28,581 nt of DNA from positions 1 through 28,581 of the IMG/VR virus record IMGVR_UViG_3300008111_000216; one strand, written 5' to 3'. The first letter of the stretch is position 1. Every line of letters begins with the position of its first letter. Shown here one piece after another: positions 1 through 5,604 of the stretch. Both the position numbers and the translations under genes were made by a program. The notes beneath the pieces are model-generated. The model was not told the DNA's origin, ran no database searches, and was given only the letters and a program-made list of their open reading frames with translations. Source of the DNA: a virus.

Positions 1-2
1 CC

Positions 3-95
3 GTTCGATTCTGCTACAATCTCGGAAAAGACTTTACAGTCAGAACACTCGCACAATGGGAAGAAAAGGAACTAGCATATGAAGCCAGCAGATAA
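3..95 (+). CDS. C-terminal end of a hypothetical protein (5' end outside window)
   Basis: An open frame enters from the left edge and stops at TAA 93-95, giving a 30-residue tail rich in Glu, Lys and Arg. It overlaps the next start codon (ATG 79) by 17 nt, the same tight packing seen in the following genes, which supports it as a real gene end. Too little is visible to assign a family. The gene before it in the rightward block is therefore at least partly coding up to the window edge. Confidence 0.5.
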   Translation, partial: VRFCYNLGKDFTVRTLAQWEEKELAYEASR

Positions 96-390
96 AGATA
101 AACTAAACGAATGTATTTCTATTCTAGAAAGCACCGACCTTGGGCTGTCCCTGGTATGGCTGTGGACGTGGGACGTAATTAAATACCGAATGAACGACTC
201 AGACTACATCTTTAAATCGACTGAGGATGAAGTATGGGAGGACCTATGCAAGTCAGTGGACGAAGGCTTTGGCTTCTCATTAGAGTATGGTGCCGAACAA
301 CTAAGCGACGATGTAATGGACTGGCTAATTGAACGGGGCCACATGGTTGACCCTGAAAGCGAAGAGGAGGAAGAAGATGAAGATGAGTGA
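79..390 (+). CDS. Hypothetical small acidic protein
   Basis: A 103-residue protein preceded by a purine-rich AAGAAAAGGA ribosome binding site. The last 12 residues are almost all Glu and Asp, and the body is also acidic with several Trp. No family is recognised. The end overlaps the next gene in an ATGAGTGA arrangement, so the two are probably translationally coupled. The extreme acidic tail could mimic DNA or bind a basic partner, but nothing in the sequence shows this directly. Confidence 0.7.
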   Translation: MKPADKDKLNECISILESTDLGLSLVWLWTWDVIKYRMNDSDYIFKSTEDEVWEDLCKSVDEGFGFSLEYGAEQLSDDVMDWLIERGHMVDPESEEEEEDEDE

Positions 391-520
391 TCAGTACGTG
401 GACACCGTCCTCGCAGAGGCCCAAAGGCTTCTGTGGGGCGGATCAGAGACAGAGAACATTCAAGCTCATAACATCATTGCTAAACTAATTAAAGATAGGT
501 TAGGCGATGAGCAAGTATAA
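377..520 (+). CDS. Hypothetical protein, 47 residues
   Basis: The start is placed at ATG 377 (ATG 383 is also possible) because GAGGAGGAAG at 364-373 is a strong Shine-Dalgarno; the longer frame from 329 would bury the start in the upstream gene. The product is a short, mostly helical protein with an amphipathic pattern. It overlaps its upstream neighbour by a few bases and its downstream neighbour by 14 nt (ATG 507), so it belongs to one tightly packed rightward operon. Function unknown. Confidence 0.65.
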   Translation: MKMSDQYVDTVLAEAQRLLWGGSETENIQAHNIIAKLIKDRLGDEQV

Positions 521-665
521 AGTTAAAATAGAGATAGTTGGGGGAGTCCCAAAGATCCTTGAGTGCCCACCAGAAGTAGATGTCGAGATCAAACAAGTTA
601 ATCATTGGCAGCGCTGGCGGGAAGAACAAAAACTAATTAAAGATAAGCTGACTAAAAAAATTTAA
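507..665 (+). CDS. Hypothetical basic protein, 52 residues
   Basis: ATG 507 lies inside the end of the previous gene and the frame runs to TAA 663-665. The N-terminal half alternates hydrophobic and charged residues like beta strands (KYKVKIEIVGGVPKI). The C-terminal half is Lys/Arg-rich and helical. No family recognised. It is the last gene of the first rightward cluster; a repeat copy and a promoter follow it directly. Confidence 0.6.
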   Translation: MSKYKVKIEIVGGVPKILECPPEVDVEIKQVNHWQRWREEQKLIKDKLTKKI

Positions 666-670
666 AGCAG

Positions 671-720
671 GGGCAAAAAATTTGCTTTACGACAGGTATT
701 TACAATCCCGTGGAAATCTG
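671..720 (+). repeat. Composite repeat copy R0, overlapping the promoter of the 762 gene
   Basis: Part A (671-695) fits GGGCAA-N9-TTTACGA, 25 nt, as in the three copies between 1534 and 1800. Part B (704-720) is a diverged form of the AATCCCTGAAATTTG box, with two extra bases. Here part B sits inside the -35/-10 spacer of the promoter at 699-727. That makes this copy look like an operator and links the repeat family to transcription of the gene at 762. Confidence 0.7.
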
Positions 721-727
721 TTATAAT
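699..727 (+). promoter_or_regulatory. Sigma70-type promoter for the 762-914 gene
   Basis: TTTACA (699-704), a 17-bp spacer, and a perfect TATAAT (722-727). A leader of about 28 nt follows, with AAAGGATC as ribosome binding site before ATG 762. Confidence 0.8.
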
Positions 728-761
728 TAAAACAAAACCGATCTAGAAAGGATCAAACCAA

Positions 762-914
762 ATGACAACAAAGCGTGAATATCTAAAGCAGCAGGGAATT
801 ACAGTAGGTGTACGTGGACGTTTCTCAGGAGCTGCCAAGGTAGCTATCCAGGAAGCTATGAACAAGGGTGTTACCTTCACGGACCCACAGCCAGCTACAA
901 AAAAGGCTAAGTAA
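762..914 (+). CDS. Small basic protein resembling the Lsr2 C-terminal DNA-binding domain
   Basis: A 50-residue protein, too short for the usual ORF cut-off, with its own consensus promoter, an AAAGGATC ribosome binding site and a terminator just downstream. The pattern REYLKQQGI-VGVRGRFSGAAKVAIQEA resembles the C-terminal domain of actinobacterial Lsr2, where helix 1 precedes an RGR motif that enters the minor groove of AT-rich DNA. RGR is at residues 19-21 here, and the tail ends in KKAK. The Lsr2 dimerisation domain is absent. A role as a DNA-binding or xenogeneic-silencer-like mini-protein is inference. The repeat overlapping its promoter would fit autoregulation. Confidence 0.6.
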   Translation: MTTKREYLKQQGITVGVRGRFSGAAKVAIQEAMNKGVTFTDPQPATKKAK

Positions 915-921
915 ATAGAAC

Positions 922-960
922 GAGGGGTGGTGGACGAGAGTTGCCACCCCTCCCTAATTT
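922..960 (+). terminator. Rho-independent terminator after the 762-914 gene
   Basis: A perfect 9-bp stem, GAGGGGTGG (922-930) with CCACCCCTC (944-952), has a 13-nt loop and is followed by a modest TAATTTT tract. The 3' arm also supplies the -35 box of the next promoter. Confidence 0.75.
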
Positions 961-969
961 TGATATAAT
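941..969 (+). promoter_or_regulatory. Promoter for the 999-1424 gene, embedded in the terminator
   Basis: TTGCCA (941-946) lies in the terminator loop and 3' arm, with a 17-bp spacer and TATAAT (964-969). The leader carries GGCGGAAG before ATG 999. Confidence 0.75.
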
Positions 970-998
970 GAGCAGTTACCAAGGCGGAAGGCGGAAGA

Positions 999-1424
999 AT
1001 GAGTAAGACAAGAGAAATCAAAGTAGCAGAAGACTTAGTTAATCTAACAGAAGACCATTGGTTTAATCCTGCCATATTGGCAAGATATCTAACAGACCAA
1101 CCATTTTACACAGTTGACCGCATTATGGAATTAGTTGCTCAAATTATTCGCTGGGAAGCAAATAGACATAATGATGAATTAACTACAGAGTCAGGTATTT
1201 ATAACTCAGGCCAATCCTGTGAAGGATTGTTCTTAGCACACGAACTAAATCAAACTCTTAATAAACTAATTAAGCAATACAAATGGGAGAACATCAAACT
1301 TCCAGTGGACCCAGACAAGGTAATCAAAAAGCTACCAAAGGCGGAGGAACAAAGTTACAGATACTCCTGGTTACATGATAAAGATAATAGACAACATGTA
1401 ACTATAGATCATCCATTTATCTAG
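999..1424 (+). CDS. Hypothetical protein, 141 residues
   Basis: Has its own promoter (941-969) and the GGCGGAAG ribosome binding site. The protein is soluble and mixed alpha/beta-looking, with several Trp and His residues, no signal peptide and no zinc motif. No family recognised. It is the last rightward gene before the convergent non-coding region, and a hairpin with a T-run at 1498-1519 probably ends its transcript. Confidence 0.75.
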   Translation: MSKTREIKVAEDLVNLTEDHWFNPAILARYLTDQPFYTVDRIMELVAQIIRWEANRHNDELTTESGIYNSGQSCEGLFLAHELNQTLNKLIKQYKWENIKLPVDPDKVIKKLPKAEEQSYRYSWLHDKDNRQHVTIDHPFI

Positions 1425-1483
1425 ATAGTAAGCAAGCTTATCTAATGGCAACATATACTTAGTTGGTTAGTATATAGCCCAAA

Positions 1484-1516
1484 TTATCCACAGGTTTATC
1501 CACAGCCTGTGGATTT
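1484..1516. promoter_or_regulatory. Cluster of DnaA boxes
   Basis: Two exact TTATCCACA boxes 12 bp apart in direct orientation (1484-1492, 1496-1504). They are followed by TGTGGATTT (1508-1516), an inverted box one base from consensus. The last two form a near-perfect inverted repeat. Confidence 0.65.
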
Positions 1517-1519
1517 TTT
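1498..1519 (+). terminator. Probable Rho-independent terminator of the rightward block
   Basis: ATCCACAG (1498-1505) pairs with CTGTGGAT (1507-1514); the real loop would take up the innermost pairs. Six T follow (1514-1519). It coincides with the inverted DnaA boxes, so the same bases may serve both roles. Confidence 0.5.
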
Positions 1520-1533
1520 GTGTGTGGGCATGT

Positions 1534-1582
1534 GGGCAAATTTTCCCCTTTACGACAGATCAAAAAAAATCCCTGAAATTTG
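1534..1582 (+). repeat. Composite repeat copy R1
   Basis: Part A: GGGCAA-N9-TTTACGACAG (1534-1558). Part B: AAAATCCCTGAAATTTG (1566-1582). The starts of A and B are 32 bp apart, exactly as in R2 and R3. R2 begins 50 bp after R1. Confidence 0.85.
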
Positions 1583-1583
1583 T

Positions 1584-1633
1584 GGGCAATTTTTCTCGTT
1601 TACGAGGGCATATTAAAAATCCCTCAAAATTTG
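1584..1633 (+). repeat. Composite repeat copy R2
   Basis: Part A: GGGCAA-N9-TTTACGAGGG (1584-1608). Part B: AAAATCCCTCAAAATTTG (1616-1633). It is tandem to R1 with a period of 50 bp. Confidence 0.85.
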
Positions 1634-1751
1634 TAGAAATGTCGACAAATAGATATAGAATCATTTAAAACATATAATGAATTAAGCATAATATACCCAG
1701 AATCTGTCAAAATTTCCTCTATATTTTCTACATAAAATCTATTGACAATGT

Positions 1752-1800
1752 GGGCAAAATATGCCATTTACGAGGCTATTGACAAAATCCCTGAAATATG
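1752..1800 (+). repeat. Composite repeat copy R3
   Basis: Part A: GGGCAA-N9-TTTACGAGGC (1752-1776). Part B: AAAATCCCTGAAATATG (1784-1800). It has the same 32-bp internal register as R1 and R2. A TTGACA lies between the parts (1779-1784), but no good -10 box follows. Confidence 0.85.
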
Positions 1801-2003
1801 CCAGCATGTCTATATCCAAAATGGACAAATTTGACATTACGGGCAATCATTTGATAAGGTTCAATTACACATATGTATATTTGTCGATAAATCAATAACT
1901 AATTAAACAGTATCTATAGTATAAATTCTCCACAATGCTCCACTTTACTCCATTTATAAGGCCTCTAGAAGGCCATATGAGCCATGTTTATGGGCGGGGG
2001 GAT

Positions 2004-2021
2004 ATAGGAGTTAGCTCCTAT
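2004..2021 (-). terminator. Hairpin just past the end of the leftward block
   Basis: A perfect 7-bp stem ATAGGAG/CTCCTAT with a TTAG loop lies 7 nt beyond the last leftward stop codon (2028). There is no U-tract on the leftward transcript, so it may be a 3'-end stabiliser or a weak terminator. Confidence 0.4.
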
Positions 2022-2027
2022 TGTGCT

Positions 2028-2210
2028 CTATTTACAGGAGATGCAGTAGTATGGAGCACGTAGGTTATCTTGACTGATATATCCTGATCGAGCACATTTG
2101 GAGCATGTAGCTTTAATTAGATCAGATTGTTCTATATCCAGAGTAAATGATCGAGTGTAATAGTACTTGGTTATATACCATGTAATGAGTATGGCTAGTA
2201 TAGTTATCAT
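2028..2210 (-). CDS. Small membrane-anchored zinc-ribbon protein
   Basis: Sixty residues. An N-terminal hydrophobic segment (about 2-17) could span the membrane. It is followed by two Cys pairs, CSKC (36-39) and CISC (56-59), that would form a compact zinc ribbon. It overlaps the upstream gene by 4 nt (ATGA-type), so the two are probably coupled. It is the last gene of the leftward block. Function unknown. Confidence 0.65.
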   Translation of the reverse strand: MITILAILITWYITKYYYTRSFTLDIEQSDLIKATCSKCARSGYISQDNLRAPYYCISCK

Positions 2211-2461
2211 TGTTCTAGGATACCATATCTCTCTGGATCCCGCAAAATTTCATCCAGTAGCCCCTCTGGCATAGAATGACCAGCCTTGGCATGTTGATCT
2301 AAATGAGCGATTAGTTGATCATCTGTATATATCTCTACACCTTTAGGAAAGATTGACATTCCAGACTTATCTTTATTTAACCAGCATCCAGCACATTCGA
2401 TATACCCTGCTACATGGGGATATATGTATATATGACTATTGTAGAATCTGCTATATGCCAT
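2207..2461 (-). CDS. Hypothetical zinc-binding protein
   Basis: Eighty-four residues with CAGC (23-26) and a later H-x3-H-x4-H cluster (H53, H57, H62), a plausible C2H2-type zinc site. The segment FPKGVEIYTDDQLIAHLDQH is typical of small proteins I have seen in actinobacterial phages, but I know no function. Ribosome binding site AAGGGGGAA. It sits between the PD-(D/E)XK-like gene and the membrane zinc ribbon. Confidence 0.7.
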   Translation of the reverse strand: MAYSRFYNSHIYIYPHVAGYIECAGCWLNKDKSGMSIFPKGVEIYTDDQLIAHLDQHAKAGHSMPEGLLDEILRDPERYGILEQ

Positions 2462-2471
2462 TGGTTCCCCC

Positions 2472-2984
2472 TTATTTGGGCATTGGCCTTAATTGATCAT
2501 AAGGTACTACCCATGTAGTATTATTATATTTAGATAGATATACCTCTTGCATGCACTCATGTCCATACATCCAGCCTATAGCTTTATAGGGAGTACTTCT
2601 TCTATCTTCATTCCGCCCCGTCCTATTCTTGATGGCCATGCCATCTATCATTAGGACATATCTTAGATCAGGGTTATCCCTCTTGGTGAAGCGTAGCCCA
2701 CCAGTTGGATTAAATGAGTATCTAATTTCCCCAACCCCTGGAACATCTAATTCAGTCTTCCATTTGTTAAAGTGTGGTACAAACTCTTTCTTGCCAAGCA
2801 TTCTGGCAAATGCCAATTCTGATCCTGCACATACGACATGCTGCCACATCTCCCAGAGATCACCTTCAGCATAGTTGATATTCTTACTTGGATCACCAAA
2901 ATATGGCTTTTGTCTTTGATATCCTACCTCTACACATATGGCTTCCTCTTTGGCAGATAGGCTATATTCCCAGATTCTAGCCAA
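2472..2984 (-). CDS. PD-(D/E)XK nuclease-like fold protein (putative)
   Basis: 170 residues. The first in-frame codon after the preceding TAA is TTG (2984), which I take as start; GGGCGGG lies upstream. The core GSELAFARML, then a DVPGVGEIRYS strand, a polar loop, a DLRYVLMIDG strand and a late GWMYGHE segment match a phage family with a PD-(D/E)XK-like arrangement (E in the first helix, D and E-I-R in the strands). Catalysis is not proven: the usual Lys is an Arg in EIR. The ending WVVPYDQLRP is also typical of that family. A role in DNA processing or modification is possible. Confidence 0.55.
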   Translation of the reverse strand: MARIWEYSLSAKEEAICVEVGYQRQKPYFGDPSKNINYAEGDLWEMWQHVVCAGSELAFARMLGKKEFVPHFNKWKTELDVPGVGEIRYSFNPTGGLRFTKRDNPDLRYVLMIDGMAIKNRTGRNEDRRSTPYKAIGWMYGHECMQEVYLSKYNNTTWVVPYDQLRPMPK

Positions 2985-3194
2985 TTAGTACCCGCCCATA
3001 CATTCATTTCTGGTGTGATAAAGTCTGATCTTAGTCATAGTTTTTCTATTTGGAGCATAAAGGTCTTCCCCACAGCAAGCAGCTTTTAGGTGCCATTCTT
3101 TGGCAAAGAAGTCATATTGCATGCCCTTAAATTTGGCATATTTGTTTGCTACAAATGTAGCAAATGGATCAGGTATCTCTAGGCTCTGTAACAT
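2985..3194 (-). CDS. Hypothetical Cys-containing protein, 69 residues
   Basis: It begins at ATG 3194 directly behind a promoter whose -10 box ends at 3201, so the mRNA should be leaderless. The product has adjacent Cys40-Cys41, Cys65 and several aromatic residues. The TAA stop abuts the TTG start of the next gene, suggesting termination-reinitiation. No family recognised. Confidence 0.65.
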   Translation of the reverse strand: MLQSLEIPDPFATFVANKYAKFKGMQYDFFAKEWHLKAACCGEDLYAPNRKTMTKIRLYHTRNECMGGY

Positions 3195-3200
3195 ATGCCT

Positions 3201-3229
3201 ATTATAGTATATTTGTCAGGTACTGACAA
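3201..3229 (-). promoter_or_regulatory. Leaderless promoter with operator-like palindrome
   Basis: On the minus strand: TTGTCA (3229-3224), a 17-bp spacer and TATAAT (3206-3201), then 6 nt to ATG 3194. A perfect inverted repeat TTGTCAG-N3-CTGACAA (3213-3229) covers the -35 box, as expected for a repressor site. Confidence 0.75.
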
Positions 3230-3274
3230 GGGGGTCTCTACCGCCGAAATTTTCGCACTAATTGCGGTCTATAT

Positions 3275-3472
3275 TTAACTTAATCTAATATTAGAGTTAT
3301 AATATTTTCCAGTAGGATTCGACTCAAAATCAGATAATTGATCTTCATCCATTATGTATTCTGCTGACCCACCTAGATTAAATGATATGTCTACGGTATA
3401 GTTTTGATTATCTTCGTCCCACTGGGCTTCTACTGCTCCAATGCTTATTTTAAACTCTTTGTCTTTTGGCAT
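3275..3472 (-). CDS. Hypothetical acidic protein, 65 residues
   Basis: An acidic protein rich in short beta-like segments (FKISIGAVEAQW, YTVDISFNLGG). ATG 3472 has no clear Shine-Dalgarno. A CATAAT hexamer at 3485-3480 lies 7 nt upstream, so this too may be read from a leaderless transcript. No family recognised. Confidence 0.6.
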   Translation of the reverse strand: MPKDKEFKISIGAVEAQWDEDNQNYTVDISFNLGGSAEYIMDEDQLSDFESNPTGKYYNSNIRLS

Positions 3473-3480
3473 ATTACCGA

Positions 3481-3648
3481 TTATGAAACTAATCCTTTAT
3501 ATGCATGACATCCACATACGCCTACTATTTGATAGTTTCTATCTACTTCAGCTATATCGTTGTATGTAGCAATGGCTTGACAGTAATAACACTTATCTGT
3601 CTCTTCCGCCGCCTCTAAGTATGCCTCTAGATTATCTAGGATACCCAT
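3481..3648 (-). CDS. Small zinc-ribbon protein, 55 residues
   Basis: Starts at ATG 3648, one base from the stop of the upstream 254-residue gene. CYYC (20-23) and CGC (45-47) form a likely treble-clef or zinc-ribbon site after an acidic helix. The tight junction with the upstream gene supports it despite its size. Function unknown. Confidence 0.65.
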   Translation of the reverse strand: MGILDNLEAYLEAAEETDKCYYCQAIATYNDIAEVDRNYQIVGVCGCHAYKGLVS

Positions 3649-3649
3649 A

Positions 3650-4414
3650 CTATCTGTTCCTAGGGATTAGTGTTTGAGGTCCTTCTGTGCCGAATAGAGA
3701 CTTCTTTACGGGTACGCAATTAGGTACCATGCGACCATCTTTTTCCTTCATACCTCTTTGGGTATATCCAGACCAGCAAGCCTTCTGCATATTGTCCCAC
3801 TTGTCCTCTTCTTCATTATCGGACTCGTATGACTTTGAAATCTCTTCATCTGAAAGCTCTTCAGACTTGTACATATTATCATGGCCTTTGCATGACTTCT
3901 CGGTGCATCCGCCTTTTGCCTTACAATCCATACACCCATTACACTTGCAATCTTCGGTATCTTCCATATCGTCTTCTTCGTCTTCTTCTTCAATTTCAAT
4001 CTCAATTGCCTTCGTGATTGGGTTTACCACATCATCAAGGATATCTTTAATCTCTTCTACGATCTCATTTAATTCTAGTGACTTTTTCATATTCTTCTCT
4101 CTTTCAACAATTTTTCTAGACCAAGAAAATCCTGCATCCCCGCCCCAAGCAAGCCACATGATCTTTCCGTTTGAAGGATTCTCTGCGTTATCCCAATCTT
4201 TTCCTTGCTTATCTACCTCATGGCGAGAAAAAAAGGAATACATGCGCTTAACTGTAGATAAGCTTAATGTTTCGCCTCTTGCCAGTTGTCCAGCTCTTGT
4301 CCAACCTACCGCTGTTCCTGCACCCTTTGCCTTGCCCTGCTCTTTTAGTTTAATGGCACGACGTGCTGCTGACTGCATACCAGAAGTTGGCTTATATCCT
4401 GTTTTTTCACTCAT
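3650..4414 (-). CDS. Modular phage protein with WGGDAG and MVPNCVP motifs
   Basis: 254 residues in three parts. Residues 1-110 are basic and carry SLSTVKRMYSFFSRHE and the conserved WGGDAGFSWSRKI (about 90-102). Residues 115-210 are very acidic and contain a Cys-rich island (156-176; six Cys in CxC/CxxC spacing). The C-terminal part has CWSGYTQRGMKEKDGRMVPNCVP (213-235). The first and last modules occur in uncharacterised phage proteins, sometimes next to structural or maturation-protease modules; I recall no function. The -10 hexamer TACAAT (4426-4421) is 6 nt from ATG, so the mRNA is probably leaderless. Confidence 0.7.
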   Translation of the reverse strand: MSEKTGYKPTSGMQSAARRAIKLKEQGKAKGAGTAVGWTRAGQLARGETLSLSTVKRMYSFFSRHEVDKQGKDWDNAENPSNGKIMWLAWGGDAGFSWSRKIVEREKNMKKSLELNEIVEEIKDILDDVVNPITKAIEIEIEEEDEEDDMEDTEDCKCNGCMDCKAKGGCTEKSCKGHDNMYKSEELSDEEISKSYESDNEEEDKWDNMQKACWSGYTQRGMKEKDGRMVPNCVPVKKSLFGTEGPQTLIPRNR

Positions 4415-4420
4415 AAGTAT

Positions 4421-4426
4421 ATTGTA
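4421..4426 (-). promoter_or_regulatory. Candidate -10 box of a leaderless promoter
   Basis: TACAAT on the minus strand lies exactly 6 nt before ATG 4414. The -35 region is poor. Supported mainly by the identical geometry at other genes in the window. Confidence 0.45.
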
Positions 4427-4434
4427 CCATTTCT

Positions 4435-4614
4435 TTATTCATGTAGGTCAGGGCTCATCCACAACTCACCATGTATTACTGTGTATCTTAATATTAGTTG
4501 ACTAGAATTACATTTAAGACATTTAGGTTTATAGTCTAATTCTTTAGACAACTCCATGTAAGTCTCAGACCCACATTTACAAAAATAAGAATAAGTATAG
4601 TCTCCTGCTACCAT
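4435..4614 (-). CDS. Small zinc-ribbon protein, 59 residues
   Basis: ATG 4614 overlaps the end of the upstream gene by 7 nt. FCKCG (11-15) and CLKC (32-35) give a classic zinc ribbon, followed by a short hydrophobic strand (QLILRYTVI). Below the usual ORF length cut-off, but supported by the overlap and the Cys pairs. Function unknown. Confidence 0.65.
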   Translation of the reverse strand: MVAGDYTYSYFCKCGSETYMELSKELDYKPKCLKCNSSQLILRYTVIHGELWMSPDLHE

Positions 4615-4811
4615 ATCTCATCTTGATAAAACTCAGATTTATCTTTTATCCGTTTCCATTTGCCATAAAGATTAGGCTCTTCTGATCCGATATATTCTTG
4701 TCCAGTCTCCATGTCGATTAGAAGCCATTTAGCTGGAGCCTTAGTATGTATTGTTAGATCTACTGCTTTATCAGTTTCTGGAACTTCCGACCCATTTAAA
4801 AGTCTTCTCAT
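4608..4811 (-). CDS. Hypothetical protein, 67 residues
   Basis: A small protein with a strand-rich core (AKWLLIDMETGQEYIGSEEPNLYGKWKRI). I have seen this TGQEYxGxxxxNxYGxWKRI type of sequence in other phage hypothetical proteins but know no role. It overlaps the upstream gene by 4 nt (ATGA) and the downstream gene by 7 nt, so it is in the middle of a translationally coupled set. Confidence 0.65.
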   Translation of the reverse strand: MRRLLNGSEVPETDKAVDLTIHTKAPAKWLLIDMETGQEYIGSEEPNLYGKWKRIKDKSEFYQDEIW

Positions 4812-5041
4812 TCAAAGTCTACCTGATTTTCAAATAAAGATGATTTGACAACTTCTTTTTCCCTAGCCCATTGATCTTCCCATAGCCCCATCAATGATTC
4901 ATTGCCAATGTCGTCAAAGTAATAACGCTTGGCGTTACTATTGTATGTCCATCCATACCATCTATCGTGAACAACCGCTTGTATTGCCTCTCTGAGGCGT
5001 TTAGGACGCATAAGGTATCTTTCAACTAAATTAGTTAACAT
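4808..5041 (-). CDS. Hypothetical protein, 77 residues
   Basis: Rich in Trp, Arg and Glu, with no recognised motif; predicted mostly helical. ATG 5041 follows immediately after the stop of the DUF1660-like gene. The 3' end overlaps the next gene in ATGA fashion. It belongs to the run of small genes between 5.4 and 3.5 kb. Confidence 0.65.
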   Translation of the reverse strand: MLTNLVERYLMRPKRLREAIQAVVHDRWYGWTYNSNAKRYYFDDIGNESLMGLWEDQWAREKEVVKSSLFENQVDFE

Positions 5042-5042
5042 T

Positions 5043-5180
5043 TTAAACCGCTTTCTGAATAGGAATCATTGCCGTGCATCTTTCACAGTATTCATAAGTT
5101 GATCCTGTAAACGGGCATGAGCCCGCCATTACCAACACATGTCCTTTAATTTTGCACAAAATGCTTTTAATTCTCAACAT
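5043..5180 (-). CDS. DUF1660-like small zinc protein
   Basis: I choose ATG 5180 rather than the upstream ATG 5288. The longer version would overlap the membrane-protein gene, and the 45-residue form matches the DUF1660 pattern: a basic N-terminus, CKIKGH (9-14), Cys22 and a final CERC (32-35). An AAAAGAGAGAG sequence serves as ribosome binding site. The family occurs in phages and prophages; its role is unknown. Confidence 0.6.
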   Translation of the reverse strand: MLRIKSILCKIKGHVLVMAGSCPFTGSTYEYCERCTAMIPIQKAV

Positions 5181-5211
5181 GCTCTCTCTTTTCGCCGCAC
5201 TTTTTGCATCA

Positions 5212-5424
5212 CTATTCTTCTCTTTTCCAGTGTATATAAGATCTAATATATACAATACCATAAGCAATTGCTGACAATATAAATCCATATTGATTAGTTA
5301 TTAAAGCATAGGTTATCCACAAGGCTTCATTAAATAGCAGAATTAGCCATCCCCATATTGTTTTCCTACCGACAAAAAATATTCCTGCTACGCCAATTGC
5401 AGCTAATACATACGACCAATACAT
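5212..5424 (-). CDS. Small polytopic membrane protein
   Basis: Seventy residues with three hydrophobic stretches (about 3-18, 22-41, 45-62) and a charged end (HWKREE). The segment WGWLILLFNEALWITYALITNQYGF resembles part of PnuC-like nicotinamide riboside transporters, but the protein is far too short to be one. It is not near the lysis genes, so a holin role is less likely. Driven by the strong promoter at 5450-5478 with a short leader (AGAAAG ribosome binding site). Confidence 0.65.
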   Translation of the reverse strand: MYWSYVLAAIGVAGIFFVGRKTIWGWLILLFNEALWITYALITNQYGFILSAIAYGIVYIRSYIHWKREE

Positions 5425-5449
5425 TTAAAATTCTTTCTGTTAGATATCC

Positions 5450-5478
5450 ATTATATAATATTTATATTGGAGAGTCAA
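5450..5478 (-). promoter_or_regulatory. Sigma70-type promoter for the 5424 gene
   Basis: Minus strand: TTGACT (5478-5473), a 17-bp spacer, TATAAT (5455-5450), then a leader of about 20 nt. The -35 lies inside the end of the preceding mini-gene. Confidence 0.8.
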
Positions 5479-5551
5479 GGATTTCGTCTATAGCATCATC
5501 TATAGTTCTGCCGTTATGTTCTGCTGAACAGTTACCACATTTTTTGCACAT
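5462..5551 (-). CDS. Mini-protein with CxxCxxC zinc knuckle, 29 residues
   Basis: ATG 5551 has an AAGGAT ribosome binding site 7 nt upstream. The peptide starts MCKKCGNCSAEH, with three Cys and a His close together, and ends in an acidic helix. The size makes it uncertain, but ribosome binding site and Cys pattern together are hard to get by chance. Confidence 0.5.
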   Translation of the reverse strand: MCKKCGNCSAEHNGRTIDDAIDEILDSPI

Positions 5552-5604
5552 TGTTATCCTTAAATAAATATAGCCCCAGTTATGGGGCCATATCTAATAT
5601 GTAA

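Larger units (their letters stand above)
1425..2027. other. Non-coding convergent region, candidate replication origin
   Basis: About 600 bp without a credible gene between the converging transcription blocks; strongly AT-rich. In order it holds an inverted repeat ATATACT/AGTATAT (1453-1475), two consensus DnaA boxes TTATCCACA (1484-1492, 1496-1504) with an inverted near-match (1508-1516), two tandem 49-bp composite repeats (1534-1633), an AT-rich stretch (1633-1750), a third composite repeat (1752-1800), and two hairpins (about 1959-1975 and 2004-2021). DnaA boxes, iteron-like repeats and an AT-rich stretch together are typical of theta-type origins. That this is the phage origin is inference. 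Confidence 0.55.

Noticed and set aside
1534-1800. CRISPR array
   Set aside because: Only three copies with internal divergence and unequal spacing, no constant spacers and no cas genes; an iteron or operator set fits better.
1425-2027. Phage attachment site
   Set aside because: No integrase or excisionase gene is in the window and no tRNA-derived core sequence lies in the gap, so there is no positive support.
3687-4505. Long rightward open frame of 272 codons
   Set aside because: It lies antisense to the 254-residue gene. The product is a Ser/Phe/Ile-rich read-out of acidic codons, there is no ribosome binding site, and the reverse frame has recognisable motifs.
5181-5288. Longer start for the DUF1660-like gene
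   Set aside because: It would overlap the membrane protein gene by 77 nt and add residues unlike the family; ATG 5180 has a better ribosome binding site.
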